Shown: piece after piece, positions 25,531 through 34,873 of the stretch
Layout: each line of letters opens with the position of its first letter
Position numbering within the stretch: position 1 is the first letter of the stretch
Source: Ohessyouella blattaphilus
GTDB lineage: Bacteria > Bacillota > Clostridia > Lachnospirales > Lachnospiraceae
Reading direction: 5' to 3'
DNA: 64,000 nt
Assembly: GCF_024721265.1 (NCBI RefSeq)
Contig: NZ_JAMXOC010000002.1
Coordinates: 62,001 to 126,000 of the forward strand
Position numbers and translations under genes: made by a program
The notes under the pieces: model-generated
Database searches by the model: none
Seen by the model: the letters and a program-made list of their open reading frames with translations, nothing else
Told to the model about the DNA's origin: nothing

Positions 25531-25923
25531 ATGGGAAGCTTAGATGGCTTAACCAGTGCGAAGGATTTACAGCTTCGGTATCTAACGACAGCGAAATCGG
25601 GAATGCAAGTGGCGGCGAGATTACAAGCTACAAATTTTTCGGATTTGCTCCAAGAGAAACAACTATCCGCAGGTGTTGAGTTTTCTAAACATGCGCTGGG
25701 ACGGATAAAGGAACGCGGCTTAATTCTAAACCAAAACCTGATGAAAGAGCTTAACGAAGCCGTAACAAAGGCGAAAGAAAAAGGAGCTAAAGAAGTGGCG
25801 ATTATCGGAACGGACAAGGCGTTTATCGTCGATGTAGCTCATAATCGAGTGGTAACAGCTATGAACGCTGCCGAGATGCGAGAAAGTATTTTTACGAATA
25901 TAGACAGTGCCGTATTAATCTAA
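25531..25923 (+). CDS. Flagellar operon protein (TIGR02530-type), function unknown
   Basis: A 130-residue protein found between flgD and flgE in many Gram-positive fla operons. The family mark is FSKHALGRIKERG, followed by two alpha/beta segments ending KAFIVDVAHNRVVTAM. No catalytic motif is visible. It may be a hook-assembly accessory, but no function is established to my knowledge. GGAG precedes the ATG. Confidence 0.85.
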   Translation: MGSLDGLTSAKDLQLRYLTTAKSGMQVAARLQATNFSDLLQEKQLSAGVEFSKHALGRIKERGLILNQNLMKELNEAVTKAKEKGAKEVAIIGTDKAFIVDVAHNRVVTAMNAAEMRESIFTNIDSAVLI

Positions 25924-26012
25924 TCGGTCCTTGATAAGGAGATAGATTGTTAGGACCCTTATGGTCACTACAGTATGGCAAAACAATCAAATAAAAAAGG
26001 GGAGTTAATAAC

Positions 26013-26912
26013 ATGGTTAAATCAATGTATGCTGCAATTGCAGGACTTAGGACACATCAATCAAAAATGGATGTAATTAGTAATAATATCGCGAACGTTA
26101 ATACGTGGGGGTATAAAACAAGATCGGCAAATTTCCAAGATGCCATGTATCAAAATATGGTGAACTCAACGGGAGGAAATGTTGCAAATGGTGGTAGCGG
26201 TGGTGTCAATGCTTCGCAAATCGGTTACGGTGTAAATATGGGATCGATTACTACCAATTTTGCGACGGGTAGCTGGGGTTATACGGGTAGAAGTTTAGAT
26301 TGCATGATTAATGGTACCGGGTTCTTTATCGTAGGTCCTATGAAAGAAGGGGAAATTTCGGCAGATGATATCAGTAAAAGCGGTTTGTCTTTATCAAAAG
26401 TTGGAATTTTTTCGGTGGATAATAATGGGTATTTGGTCGATGCCTCAGGGAATTACGTGTACGGCTTTGCACCTAATGCCGGCGAGGATGCGGAAGGCTT
26501 TGACACCTCGAAGCTAGTCCCGATTAAGGCACCTGTACCTGATGGGGAAGAAGGCGGGAGCGTAATCGCTTCGTATACGATTAAGGCGGATGGTTCCATC
26601 ACCTGTGTGACGGAAGACTCTGAGACGATTACCATCGGTCAACTAGCAGTCGCCTCGGTTACAAACCCTAACGGCTTGAGTCAAAGTAGCGGTTACTTAT
26701 ACGATATCGGTGAGAATGCAGGTGCGGTATCGGGCATTGCTACTACCGGAGCGACCGGCGAAATCCTCAGTAACTATTTGGAAATGTCTAATGTCGACTT
26801 GTCAACGGATATGGCCAATATGATTACCACGCAAAGAGGGTATCAAGCAAATACGAAGATAATTACGGTAACTGATGAAATGCTGGAGCAGCTCGTAAAC
26901 ATGAAAAGATAA
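26013..26912 (+). CDS. flgE: Flagellar hook protein FlgE
   Basis: A 299-residue hook subunit; short, as in Bacillus, lacking the large outer domains of enteric FlgE. The N-terminal rod/hook motif ISNNIANVNTWGYKT and the C-terminal YLEMSNVDLSTDMANMITTQ followed by ANTKIITVTDEML are typical. Position after flgD supports FlgE rather than FlgG. AAAAGGGGAG precedes the ATG. A 90-base leader with small inverted repeats separates it from the previous gene. Confidence 0.92.
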   Translation: MVKSMYAAIAGLRTHQSKMDVISNNIANVNTWGYKTRSANFQDAMYQNMVNSTGGNVANGGSGGVNASQIGYGVNMGSITTNFATGSWGYTGRSLDCMINGTGFFIVGPMKEGEISADDISKSGLSLSKVGIFSVDNNGYLVDASGNYVYGFAPNAGEDAEGFDTSKLVPIKAPVPDGEEGGSVIASYTIKADGSITCVTEDSETITIGQLAVASVTNPNGLSQSSGYLYDIGENAGAVSGIATTGATGEILSNYLEMSNVDLSTDMANMITTQRGYQANTKIITVTDEMLEQLVNMKR

Positions 26913-26926
26913 GTAGGAGAGAGATT

Positions 26927-27133
26927 GTGATTGAGCTAACAAAAATCAATGGTGAAGTTATCTTGATTAATTCCTTGCAAATCGAGTACATCGAGTTGAT
27001 ACCAGAATCAAAAATCATCATGATGAATGGGAAGTATCACATTGTCGTAGAAGATAAGGACGAAATCATGGCTCGGACGATCCGGTTTCACCAACAGTCT
27101 TACGCGGAGATTAAAGAGAGGAGGGAGGCTTAG
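26927..27133 (+). CDS. flbD: FlbD/SwrD-family flagellar protein
   Basis: A 68-residue protein starting with GTG after AGGAGAG. The family pattern is MIELTKINGEVILINSLQIE, then a predicted beta hairpin around IIMMNGKYHIVVED. In B. subtilis SwrD raises motor power; its location right before motA fits that role. Confidence 0.9.
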   Translation: MIELTKINGEVILINSLQIEYIELIPESKIIMMNGKYHIVVEDKDEIMARTIRFHQQSYAEIKERREA

Positions 27134-27136
27134 TTT

Positions 27137-27973
27137 ATGGATATTACAACAATTATCGGCATTATAGGTGGGATTGCCTTTATCGTGAACGGCATTATGG
27201 GTAGTGGGAAGTTAGATAACTTTATTGACCCACCGAGTGTAGTCATTGTTGTGGGTGGCACAATATGTGCTGTTATCGCTAGTTTTCCTCTCAGTAAGTT
27301 GAAAAATGTAGGGGCCCACATGAAAAAATTAATTAGTGGGAAGGCGTATAAAGTGGAGCCGGTTATCAATGATTTAGTGGAGTTTGCTCAGATAGCTAGA
27401 AAGAATGGTCTGCTAGCCCTAGAGGAAAAGGCGAACAAACTAAAGGATCCTTTCTTCAAACAAGGAATTATGTTAGTTGTGGATGCTACGGAGCCAGACA
27501 AGGCGAGGGAAATGCTAGAGATGGAGCTGGATTCGATGATTGGCAGACACGAGGAAGAGGCGGCTATTTATGATAAGGCGGCCGCCTATGCTCCTGCCTT
27601 CGGTATGATAGGAACGCTGATTGGTCTTATCAATATGTTAAAAAGTATGGATTTGTCGGAAGGTTCCTCCTCCTCATTAGGAGAAAACATGGCGGTGGCA
27701 ATGGTAACTACGTTTTACGGATGTATGTTAGCGAATCTTATCTTTGCGCCGATTGCTAAAAAATTGCGAATTCGTAATGAAGAAGAGGTTTTGTATAAGC
27801 AAATCATTATTGAAGGCGTTATGGATATTCAAGCAGGTGTGAATCCGAAAAATGTGAAAGAAAAACTGGTCTCTTTACTGCCACAAAAAAGACAACGGTT
27901 ACTGCTTGAAGGCAAAGGGGCAAACAAAGGCAAGGCGAAAGCCGGTGGCAAACAAAAGAGTGCGGAAGCATAG
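27137..27973 (+). CDS. motA: Flagellar motor stator protein MotA
   Basis: A 278-residue membrane protein with four membrane helices; the proton or sodium stator with MotB. Visible are DPPSVVIVVGGTICAVI (helix 2), the cytoplasmic loop with ELDSMIGRHEEE, and YAPAFGMIGTLIGLINML (helix 3). The C-terminal extension is Lys/Gly-rich. An AGGAGG-type site lies upstream. It starts three bases after flbD. Confidence 0.95.
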   Translation: MDITTIIGIIGGIAFIVNGIMGSGKLDNFIDPPSVVIVVGGTICAVIASFPLSKLKNVGAHMKKLISGKAYKVEPVINDLVEFAQIARKNGLLALEEKANKLKDPFFKQGIMLVVDATEPDKAREMLEMELDSMIGRHEEEAAIYDKAAAYAPAFGMIGTLIGLINMLKSMDLSEGSSSSLGENMAVAMVTTFYGCMLANLIFAPIAKKLRIRNEEEVLYKQIIIEGVMDIQAGVNPKNVKEKLVSLLPQKRQRLLLEGKGANKGKAKAGGKQKSAEA

Positions 27974-27984
27974 AAAGGAAGCAG

Positions 27985-28740
27985 ATGAAGAAGCGAGATA
28001 AAAAACCTGAAGAAGGCGGCAGTTGGATGGATACTTATGGCGATATGGTTACGCTTCTTCTGTGTTTCTTTGTACTACTCTATTCGATTTCTAGTGTGGA
28101 TCAAGTAAAGTGGGAGAACCTAGTAAAGAGTATGAATCCAGAAGCAGCAAAAGCCTCGCAAATCGTCACAGAAGAAGGTACCGAAGAGGAAGGGACGGAA
28201 AATGTCCCAGGAGTGAACACAACGGAAGTGGACACTCAGTTCGAGGAATTATATGACAACCTTCTCGATATCAAGGAAAACATAGGGGATTCTTCGGCGA
28301 TTCAAGTGTCGATGGGAGATGGATGGCAATTTATTTCTTTTCGTGACAGCGTGTTTTTCGACGGTGATAGTTACGTTTTAAGGGAAGAGGGACGTCACGT
28401 ATTAGATGCCTTTTCTTCCGCCATTCATCCAGCGGCAGAGGCAATTAAAGAGATACAAGTACTAGGGCATACGACCCAGGCTGATCCCCAGATTCCAAAT
28501 GAGGTTATGAACGATAGAGTGCTTTCAGCAAATCGTTCGGCAGTGGTAGTAGCATACGTACAACAAAAAGGGATTATTGGTGCGGACAAACTAGTTAGTA
28601 TCGGTTATGGTCAGCATCGCCCAATTGCCGGATTTGGCACTGAGGAGGAGCGAATTTTGAATCGCCGAGTAGAGATTTTAATTACGAAGACAGGATCTGT
28701 AGAGAAGAGTTTGGAAGAATACTACGAACAAGTATATTAG
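27985..28740 (+). CDS. motB: Flagellar motor stator protein MotB
   Basis: A 251-residue protein with one membrane helix (VTLLLCFFVLLYSISS). The ion-binding Asp is in TYGDMVTLLL just before it. The C-terminal OmpA-like domain binds peptidoglycan (VLGHTTQ, NRVL-type ANRSAVVVAYV, GYGQHRPI, NRRVEILI). The next gene is fliM; the fliL gene usual at this place in clostridia and bacilli is absent. Confidence 0.95.
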   Translation: MKKRDKKPEEGGSWMDTYGDMVTLLLCFFVLLYSISSVDQVKWENLVKSMNPEAAKASQIVTEEGTEEEGTENVPGVNTTEVDTQFEELYDNLLDIKENIGDSSAIQVSMGDGWQFISFRDSVFFDGDSYVLREEGRHVLDAFSSAIHPAAEAIKEIQVLGHTTQADPQIPNEVMNDRVLSANRSAVVVAYVQQKGIIGADKLVSIGYGQHRPIAGFGTEEERILNRRVEILITKTGSVEKSLEEYYEQVY

Positions 28741-28752
28741 GAGTAGATAAGC

Positions 28753-29763
28753 ATGGCTGAAGTGTTAACGCAGAGTCAAATTGACGCATTGCTAAGTGAA
28801 ATGGACAGTCCGTCCACAAAGTCAGAGGATACGGATGAGAAGATAGCAAAACCAGAATACAAAAAATATGATTTTTACAGTCCGAAGAAATTCACGAAGG
28901 ATCGTCTTAAAGTTATCAACGGAATTTATGACAATTATACACGGATGGCTGCCTCACGAGTCAACTCGGTTCTACGAGCAAATTGTGAAATGGAAGTGGT
29001 CTCGGTGGAGGAACAGCGCTATTTCGAATTTAGCAATGCTCTTAGTGATAACGATATCATCGTTCTTCAGCCACTTTATCTACCAGATAAGTCAAAGGCG
29101 CCGCCGATTGTGAGTCATATGAGTTCCGGACTGATGCTAGGAATGATCGACCGTCTTCTTGGCGGAAGTGAATGTGACGAAAGTCCAGTAGTGGGCTATA
29201 CGTATACGGAAATCGAGAAGCGTCTTTATGAGAAAATGATGCAGTATCTTCTAGATATTACGGGAGAAGCTTGGAGCCAATATCTTGAAATTAGTACTGG
29301 CAACCTAGAATTTGACGCAAATATGGGAATGTTTCAAGAGGTGACAGGGGAATCGCCAGTTGTCATTGTTTTAATCAATGTAAAGATGAATGAGGTGATG
29401 GGGCGGCTGACGATTTGTATTCCGGGGAATCTGTTAGCAAATGTTTTTGCCGTTATCGATAAGCGAAGGGAATCCGGTAGTTATGAAGAAGGTCTTCCAG
29501 ATGGACGCAAGTTAATTCTTGAGAAAATTAGAGATACCGAATTAACTGTAAAGGCAGAGCTTGGAAAGGCTATGTTATCTCTAAGCGATATCTGTAGTAT
29601 GCGTCCAGGAGATGTGATTGATTTGAAGAAAAGCAAAGATGCCACGCTTACCTTGTATGTGGAAGAGCAACCTTGGTTTGAATGTGACTTGGGGGCGTAT
29701 AAAAAGCATGCCGCCGTTAAGATTGATAAGAATATAAAGAAAGAGGTAGAGGGAAATGAGTAA
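28753..29763 (+). CDS. fliM: Flagellar motor switch protein FliM
   Basis: A 336-residue C-ring protein. The N-terminal peptide LTQSQIDALLSEM is the CheY-P docking site, and KKYDFYSPKKFTKDRLK follows. The middle CheC-like domain lacks the phosphatase motif, and the C-terminal SpoA domain pairs with FliY. Its end overlaps the cheY start by eight bases. Confidence 0.96.
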   Translation: MAEVLTQSQIDALLSEMDSPSTKSEDTDEKIAKPEYKKYDFYSPKKFTKDRLKVINGIYDNYTRMAASRVNSVLRANCEMEVVSVEEQRYFEFSNALSDNDIIVLQPLYLPDKSKAPPIVSHMSSGLMLGMIDRLLGGSECDESPVVGYTYTEIEKRLYEKMMQYLLDITGEAWSQYLEISTGNLEFDANMGMFQEVTGESPVVIVLINVKMNEVMGRLTICIPGNLLANVFAVIDKRRESGSYEEGLPDGRKLILEKIRDTELTVKAELGKAMLSLSDICSMRPGDVIDLKKSKDATLTLYVEEQPWFECDLGAYKKHAAVKIDKNIKKEVEGNE

Positions 29764-30118
29764 AATTATGGTAGTTGATGATGCCGCGTTTATGAGAATG
29801 ATGGTGAAAGACACCTTGGCAAAAGGTGGGTACACAGATGTGTGCGAGGCCGGTGATGGAGCGGAAGCACTAGAGATGTATCAAGCAGAAAAGCCCGCCC
29901 TAGTACTAATGGATATTACCATGCCAAACATGGACGGTCTGGAGGCTTTAAAAGCAATTAGGGGCATTGATAGCAACGCCAACGTGGTGATGTGTTCAGC
30001 AATGGGACAGGAGTCGATGGTTATTGATGCAATCAAATCAGGAGCAAAAGATTTTATCGTCAAACCATTCAAACCAGAGAGAATCATCGATACAGTTGAA
30101 AAAATCGTTGGTAAGTAG
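29756..30118 (+). CDS. cheY: Chemotaxis response regulator CheY
   Basis: A 120-residue single receiver domain. Phosphoacceptor Asp53 lies in LVLMDITMP, the acidic pair is D8-D9 and the switch Lys is in VKPFKP. It overlaps fliM, so docking partner and regulator are co-translated. It would be phosphorylated by CheA encoded at 10715. Confidence 0.96.
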   Translation: MSKIMVVDDAAFMRMMVKDTLAKGGYTDVCEAGDGAEALEMYQAEKPALVLMDITMPNMDGLEALKAIRGIDSNANVVMCSAMGQESMVIDAIKSGAKDFIVKPFKPERIIDTVEKIVGK

Positions 30119-30129
30119 GGGGAAAAGAG

Positions 30130-30561
30130 ATGTCGTTTTTAAGTTCACTTAATATAAGCGCTTCGGGAATGACGGCTCAGCGTTTGCGTTTAGATGTAGT
30201 AGCAGAAAATATCGCAAATATAGAAACAACAAGAACGGAAGCAGGAACTGCGTATCGGCGGAAATTGGTGCAATTAGAAGCAAAAAGTGATTTTCGCAGT
30301 GCGCTTCAAAGAGCCGCGACAGCGAAGCAAACGGGTGGGGTTCAAGTAACGGGAATTATAGAAGATGAGAGTGCTTTAAAAGCGGTGTATGATCCGTCCC
30401 ACCCAGATGCGAATGAAGAAGGGTATTTGATGATGCCCAATGTCGACTTAGTGCAAGAAACGGCAGATGCAATGGCGGCAACAAGAGCGTATGAGGCCAA
30501 TATCACGGCCTTTAACACCGTCCGAACAATGGCGCAAAAAGCCTTGGAAATCGGCAAGTAG
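30130..30561 (+). CDS. flgC: Flagellar basal-body rod protein FlgC (displaced)
   Basis: A 143-residue proximal rod protein: start FLSSLNISASGMTAQRLRLD, then NIANIETTRTEAG and PYRRK-type AYRRKLV; C-terminal YLMMPNVDLVQETADAMAAT. FlgC normally directly follows flgB; here it lies between cheY and fliY. The first conserved motif reads ENIANIETTRT, with no TPGY. The identification is firm from overall length and the C-terminal PNVDLV block. Confidence 0.93.
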   Translation: MSFLSSLNISASGMTAQRLRLDVVAENIANIETTRTEAGTAYRRKLVQLEAKSDFRSALQRAATAKQTGGVQVTGIIEDESALKAVYDPSHPDANEEGYLMMPNVDLVQETADAMAATRAYEANITAFNTVRTMAQKALEIGK

Positions 30562-30577
30562 AAAGTAGGTTATAGAC

Positions 30578-31708
30578 ATGGAAAACAACAAGCTAAACAC
30601 CATGGAAATGGATGCCATAGGTGAAATTCTAAATATAAGTTTAGGGGCTTCGGCTACGGCGCTTTCCAATATGCTAAATCGACGTGCGGTAATTACGACT
30701 CCGGTTGTAACGATTATGGACAAAGAAGAATTGGTTTTTGATCATATGGACCCGGCGGTCGGGGTCGGCATCGAATACGTCGAAGGGTTAACTGGCAGCA
30801 ATGTCATGTTGCTAAGGCAAGAAGATGTTCGCGTCATTGTGTCAATTCTCATGGGGTCCGATATACCAGCAGCGGACTTTGTGCTAGATGAGATGACAGT
30901 CAGTGCCATTTGCGAAGTGATGAATCAAATGATGGGAGCCTCTGCCACGGCCTTATCCGAGTTATTGACTCACCAGGTAAATATTTCCACACCTCAACCT
31001 TTTGCCGTTGATGAGGTGGATGAATATAAGGAACGGTATTTAAAAGGTCACGAACAGTTAGCGGTTATTAATTTTAATTTGCAAGTAGGCGATGAGTTAA
31101 ACAGCGAGTTCATCAATATCATGCCCTTAGAGATGGCCAAAGAATTAGTTGCCGGCTTCTTTCAGGATATGAATTTGGAGATGCCAAATGAGGAAGGGAC
31201 TGAGCCACCGGTTATCAAAGAGGCGAAAGAAGAAGGAGTAGAAGTGGTAAAAGAGGCAGAAGTTGAGCCGCCGCGTGTTCCAGTCGAAGCGCCCCGTGGG
31301 AATAATGATAGCGAAGTATTGTCAGCGATTAAAGATATGATTCAACTGATGCAAGCCCAAATGAATGCCCACGAACCGAGGAAAATAAATGCTGAAACCG
31401 CACCGCTACCCAATCTAAATATTGGCAACGGAATGATAACACCAGCTCAGCAAGGGGAAAACATGGAATTGATTATGGGGGTACCGATGGAAATATCGGT
31501 AGAGATAGGGCGAACAAAGAAGTTAGTTAAAGACATCTTAGAGTTGAATAAAGGCTCTTTAGTTGTGCTGGATAAGCTAACAGGAGAGCCTGTTGACCTA
31601 TACGTAAACGGTCAATGTATTGCGAAAGGCGATGTTGTCGTGGTGGAAGATAACTTTGGGGTGCGAATTACGGAAATTCTGGCGAAAGAATTTATGGCCG
31701 TCGAGTAG
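30578..31708 (+). CDS. fliY: Flagellar motor switch phosphatase FliY (CheC-FliN fusion)
   Basis: A 376-residue C-ring protein. The N-terminal CheC-like domain has two intact phosphatase sites of the E-x2-N type (GEILNISLGAS near residue 15 and CEVMNQMMGAS near 112). A variable linker follows (about 205-270), then the C-terminal FliN/SpoA domain with LVVLDKLTGEPVDLYVNG. It should dephosphorylate CheY-P at the motor. Unlike B. subtilis FliY, I see no N-terminal CheY-docking peptide of the IDALL type; FliM has it. Confidence 0.93.
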   Translation: MENNKLNTMEMDAIGEILNISLGASATALSNMLNRRAVITTPVVTIMDKEELVFDHMDPAVGVGIEYVEGLTGSNVMLLRQEDVRVIVSILMGSDIPAADFVLDEMTVSAICEVMNQMMGASATALSELLTHQVNISTPQPFAVDEVDEYKERYLKGHEQLAVINFNLQVGDELNSEFINIMPLEMAKELVAGFFQDMNLEMPNEEGTEPPVIKEAKEEGVEVVKEAEVEPPRVPVEAPRGNNDSEVLSAIKDMIQLMQAQMNAHEPRKINAETAPLPNLNIGNGMITPAQQGENMELIMGVPMEISVEIGRTKKLVKDILELNKGSLVVLDKLTGEPVDLYVNGQCIAKGDVVVVEDNFGVRITEILAKEFMAVE

Positions 31709-31720
31709 AGGGAGCAAGGT

Positions 31721-32056
31721 ATGTTTAAGGAAATAATCACCGCGGTAGGAACGCTACTGTTAGTCTGTGCTTTTTTATATTTCGTTTGGTTTTGTACTCG
31801 TAGTTTGACCAAGATCGGCAACGTACGAGGCGGTGGTAAATATATGAAGCAGATAGAACAGCTTCCTATAGGCCAGGACCGATCATTAATTATTGTTCAG
31901 GTGAAAGCGGGGTATTTACTGTTAGGAGTTAGTGCTAGCGGCATTACCGTCTTAGAGAAAATGGATACGATAGAGGAACTCCCCTTTTCTGCTAAAGAGA
32001 TGGAAACTCCAGATTTTAAGAAACTTATGGATAAGATAGTGATGAGAAAGAAGTAA
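31721..32056 (+). CDS. fliO: Flagellar export protein FliO
   Basis: A 111-residue protein with one membrane helix near the N-terminus (VGTLLLVCAFLYFVWFC) and a short cytoplasmic domain (MKQIEQLPIGQDRSLIIVQV, a FliO/FliZ signature). It assists FliP assembly. Position directly before fliP supports the call. Confidence 0.88.
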   Translation: MFKEIITAVGTLLLVCAFLYFVWFCTRSLTKIGNVRGGGKYMKQIEQLPIGQDRSLIIVQVKAGYLLLGVSASGITVLEKMDTIEELPFSAKEMETPDFKKLMDKIVMRKK

Positions 32057-32060
32057 TTAT

Positions 32061-32726
32061 ATGGACAGCAATGCATTTGTAAATATCAATGGTGAACAAA
32101 CACCTTCGTTAGAGATTCTGGTAACTTTAACCGTTATCATGCTCTTGCCCTCGATCGTTATAATGATGACTTCTTTCGTAAGGATAATTATTATTCTTTC
32201 TTTTACTAGGAATGCCTTAGGCGTGCAACAGGCGCCACCCAATATGGTTTTAGTGGGAATCGCCTTGTTTTTGACGCTGTTTATTATGAATCCGGTAATA
32301 AAGGAGATTGAAACTCAGGCGTATAAGCCCTACCAAGCAGGTAGCATCACTCAAGAAGAGGCTCTTGTGTTAGCAGAGGCACCTTTAAAGGAATTCATGC
32401 TAAAGCAAACGGAAAAAAGCAGTCTAAAGATGTTTGCCGAGATGGCAGGAGAGAAATACGAAGAGAAAAAAACGGACGAAATCCCCTTGACAGTAGTGAT
32501 ACCTTCTTTTATGACGAGTGAGCTTAAGCGAGGATTTATGGCAGGTTTGCTGCTGTTTATACCGTTTTTGCTAATAGATATTATCGTTTCAAGTACCTTA
32601 ATGTCCATGGGGATGATTATGTTGCCCCCGGCAACCATTGCTTTGCCTTTTAAATTGTTACTATTTGTCACTTTAAATGGTTGGGAACTCTTATTTTCAA
32701 CCATCGTAAAAAGCTTTAACTACTGA
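32061..32726 (+). CDS. fliP: Flagellar export gate protein FliP
   Basis: A 221-residue membrane protein of the export gate. The first conserved membrane segment has SFVRIIIILSFTRNALG and QQAPPNMVLVGIALFLT; the last helices include FLLIDIIVSSTLMSMGMIML. A cleavable signal peptide is not evident. FliP, FliQ and FliR form the export channel. Confidence 0.96.
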   Translation: MDSNAFVNINGEQTPSLEILVTLTVIMLLPSIVIMMTSFVRIIIILSFTRNALGVQQAPPNMVLVGIALFLTLFIMNPVIKEIETQAYKPYQAGSITQEEALVLAEAPLKEFMLKQTEKSSLKMFAEMAGEKYEEKKTDEIPLTVVIPSFMTSELKRGFMAGLLLFIPFLLIDIIVSSTLMSMGMIMLPPATIALPFKLLLFVTLNGWELLFSTIVKSFNY

Positions 32727-32744
32727 CGAAGGAGGACTTAGGAA

Positions 32745-33008
32745 ATGTTAACGACAGGAGAGATTACGGATGTCTTGTATCGTCTGTTTATTATGGCAGC
32801 AAAACTGGGAGGGCCAATTTTGCTAATTAGTATGGTGGTGGGAATTGCTATTTCGATTATTCAAGCGGCCACTCAGATTAACGAACAAACGATGACATTC
32901 GTTCCGAAGTTGATTGTTATCGGCATACTTTTGGTAGTGACAGGAAGCAGCATGTTAAAAAGCTTACAGGAATTCACCCTCTATATATTTAGCATGATCG
33001 CTAGTTAG
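32745..33008 (+). CDS. fliQ: Flagellar export gate protein FliQ
   Basis: An 87-residue protein with two membrane helices; family pattern GPILLISMVVGIAISIIQAA followed by TQINEQTMTFVPK. GAAGGAGG precedes the ATG. Confidence 0.95.
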   Translation: MLTTGEITDVLYRLFIMAAKLGGPILLISMVVGIAISIIQAATQINEQTMTFVPKLIVIGILLVVTGSSMLKSLQEFTLYIFSMIAS

Positions 33009-33019
33009 GTAGGTGTAGG

Positions 33020-33793
33020 ATGCTCATTAGCAACACCCCAGAGTTTATGTTTTTTACCTTAGTACTAATGAGGGTTTTCGGTTTTGTTTTTTTAAATCCG
33101 GTGTTGGGAAGAAAAGATATTCCCGCCCCGTTTAAAGCTGCCTTTGCTTTTATGCTAGGTTACTGCTTATATCCGAGTGCGGTAAGTTCGCAGCTAGAAG
33201 TGAACGGTGCTCTCGTATACGGAATCTTACTGCTTAAAGAATTTGCCGTTGGCTTTGCGCTTGGCTTTGTGATGCAAGTGTTTGAAATGGTACTTACCTA
33301 TAGTGGCGCGGTAATCGATTTTCAAATGGGACTTTCCATGGCGACAGTCTATGACGCTCAGAATGGAACGCAAGTGGCCTTAACGGGGAATATTCTGCAA
33401 ATATATTACTACCTCTTATTTTTTGCCATTGACGGTCATCTGATACTGATAAGAATTATCGGAGAATCGTCAAGAATCGTTCCTTATGGCGGGATTACCA
33501 TCGGGAAAGAGACGGCGGAAGCAATCGTGATGATTTTCGTACAATGTGTAGTGCTAGCGGTGAAATTAGCCTTGCCCGTTATCGTCTTTGAATTTTTGGC
33601 AGAGGTAGCAGTGGGGATGCTCATGCGGATCGTTCCCCAGGTTAACGTTTTTGTCATTAGTATACAGTTACGAGTGATTATCGGAGTTGTCATCTTAATT
33701 ACGATGGTCTCGCCGATAGGGAATTATTTAAACGGCGTGATAGACGAACTGCTATTGGCGCTGAAAGAGGTTCTAACGACTTTAAGGGCCTAG
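33020..33793 (+). CDS. fliR: Flagellar export gate protein FliR
   Basis: A 257-residue membrane protein with about six helices; LMRVFGFVFLNPVLGRKDIP near the N-terminus and FAVGFALGFVMQVFEM in the middle are typical. Completes the FliP-FliQ-FliR channel. The next gene is flhB, 16 bases on. Confidence 0.95.
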   Translation: MLISNTPEFMFFTLVLMRVFGFVFLNPVLGRKDIPAPFKAAFAFMLGYCLYPSAVSSQLEVNGALVYGILLLKEFAVGFALGFVMQVFEMVLTYSGAVIDFQMGLSMATVYDAQNGTQVALTGNILQIYYYLLFFAIDGHLILIRIIGESSRIVPYGGITIGKETAEAIVMIFVQCVVLAVKLALPVIVFEFLAEVAVGMLMRIVPQVNVFVISIQLRVIIGVVILITMVSPIGNYLNGVIDELLLALKEVLTTLRA

Positions 33794-33808
33794 CAAAGGA
33801 GAGGGAAA

Positions 33809-34870
33809 ATGGCGGCAGATAATAAAACCGAAAAAGCCACTTCGAAGAAGCGCAAAGATGAACGAAAAGAAGGAAACGTCGTCCTTAGTAAAGACGTTGT
33901 TAGCGTGGTCTTAATCTTTTGTTCTTTCTACGCTTTGAAAAGTCTCTTTCCTTATATGTATAACAGTGTAAACGCCTTTATGAAACGCTTTATCGTCTTG
34001 TCAGGGGAAATGACGGATTTAAATCAGGATAGTTTAGCCATCCTCAGCAATGAATTGCTTAAGGCGACGGCGATAGGGGTTTTACCGCTGGGAATTATCT
34101 GTATGGTAGCAGGTATTCTTGCATACGGGGTGCAGACGCGTTTTCTTTTTGCTACCAAAAGTCTTCGTCCTAAGTTTTCAAAGATTAATCCTTTAGAGGG
34201 GATCAAAAGACTCTTTTCGATGAAAAATGCTGTAGAACTGGTAAAGAGCTTATTGAAACTAGTTATCCTTGCCTTTATCTTAGTTTCTATTTTAAAAGAC
34301 AACAGCGTCTCGGTCATGCGGACGATGGATATGTCAATTGTCGCCGCAGGGGAGCTTATGTTCGAGATGATGATGGGTATGATAACGCGTGTCTGTCTCT
34401 TTTTTGCAGTAGTGGCCTTTCTCGATTATCTGTTTCAGCGCTGGGATTATGAGCGAAAGATTATGATGAGTAAGCAAGAGCTAAAAGAAGAGTTCAAACA
34501 GACGGAGGGGAATCCGGAAATCAAAGGCAAAATTAAGGAAACCCAAAGAGCAAGAGCGCGGATGCGGATGATGCAGGCTGTACCAGAGGCAGATGTTATT
34601 ATTAGAAACCCAACTCATTATGCAGTTGCCCTTAAATATGATAAAGACCTTCATAATGCGCCTATTGTGGTAGCAAAGGGGCAATCGGAATTAGCCTTGC
34701 GGATTGTGGAAATGGGAGAAAAGCACGGCGTCGTCTGTATAGAAGATAAGCCATTAGCCAGAGGGCTATACGCAGAGGCGGAAATTGATAGAGAGATTCC
34801 GCTTAACTATTATGCGGCCGTAGCGGAAATACTCGTGCAGGTATTAAAGATTAATAAGGAATTGAGGTAA
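33809..34870 (+). CDS. flhB: Flagellar export switch protein FlhB
   Basis: A 353-residue membrane protein with four helices and a cytoplasmic C-domain. The self-cleavage site NPTH starts near residue 267 (IIRNPTHYAVALKYD); cleavage switches export from hook to filament substrates together with FliK. The N-terminus, EKATSKKRKDERKEGNV, is typical. Compare the free FlhB C-domain homologue at 14246, which lacks NPTH. Confidence 0.96.
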   Translation: MAADNKTEKATSKKRKDERKEGNVVLSKDVVSVVLIFCSFYALKSLFPYMYNSVNAFMKRFIVLSGEMTDLNQDSLAILSNELLKATAIGVLPLGIICMVAGILAYGVQTRFLFATKSLRPKFSKINPLEGIKRLFSMKNAVELVKSLLKLVILAFILVSILKDNSVSVMRTMDMSIVAAGELMFEMMMGMITRVCLFFAVVAFLDYLFQRWDYERKIMMSKQELKEEFKQTEGNPEIKGKIKETQRARARMRMMQAVPEADVIIRNPTHYAVALKYDKDLHNAPIVVAKGQSELALRIVEMGEKHGVVCIEDKPLARGLYAEAEIDREIPLNYYAAVAEILVQVLKINKELR

Positions 34871-34873
34871 CAC

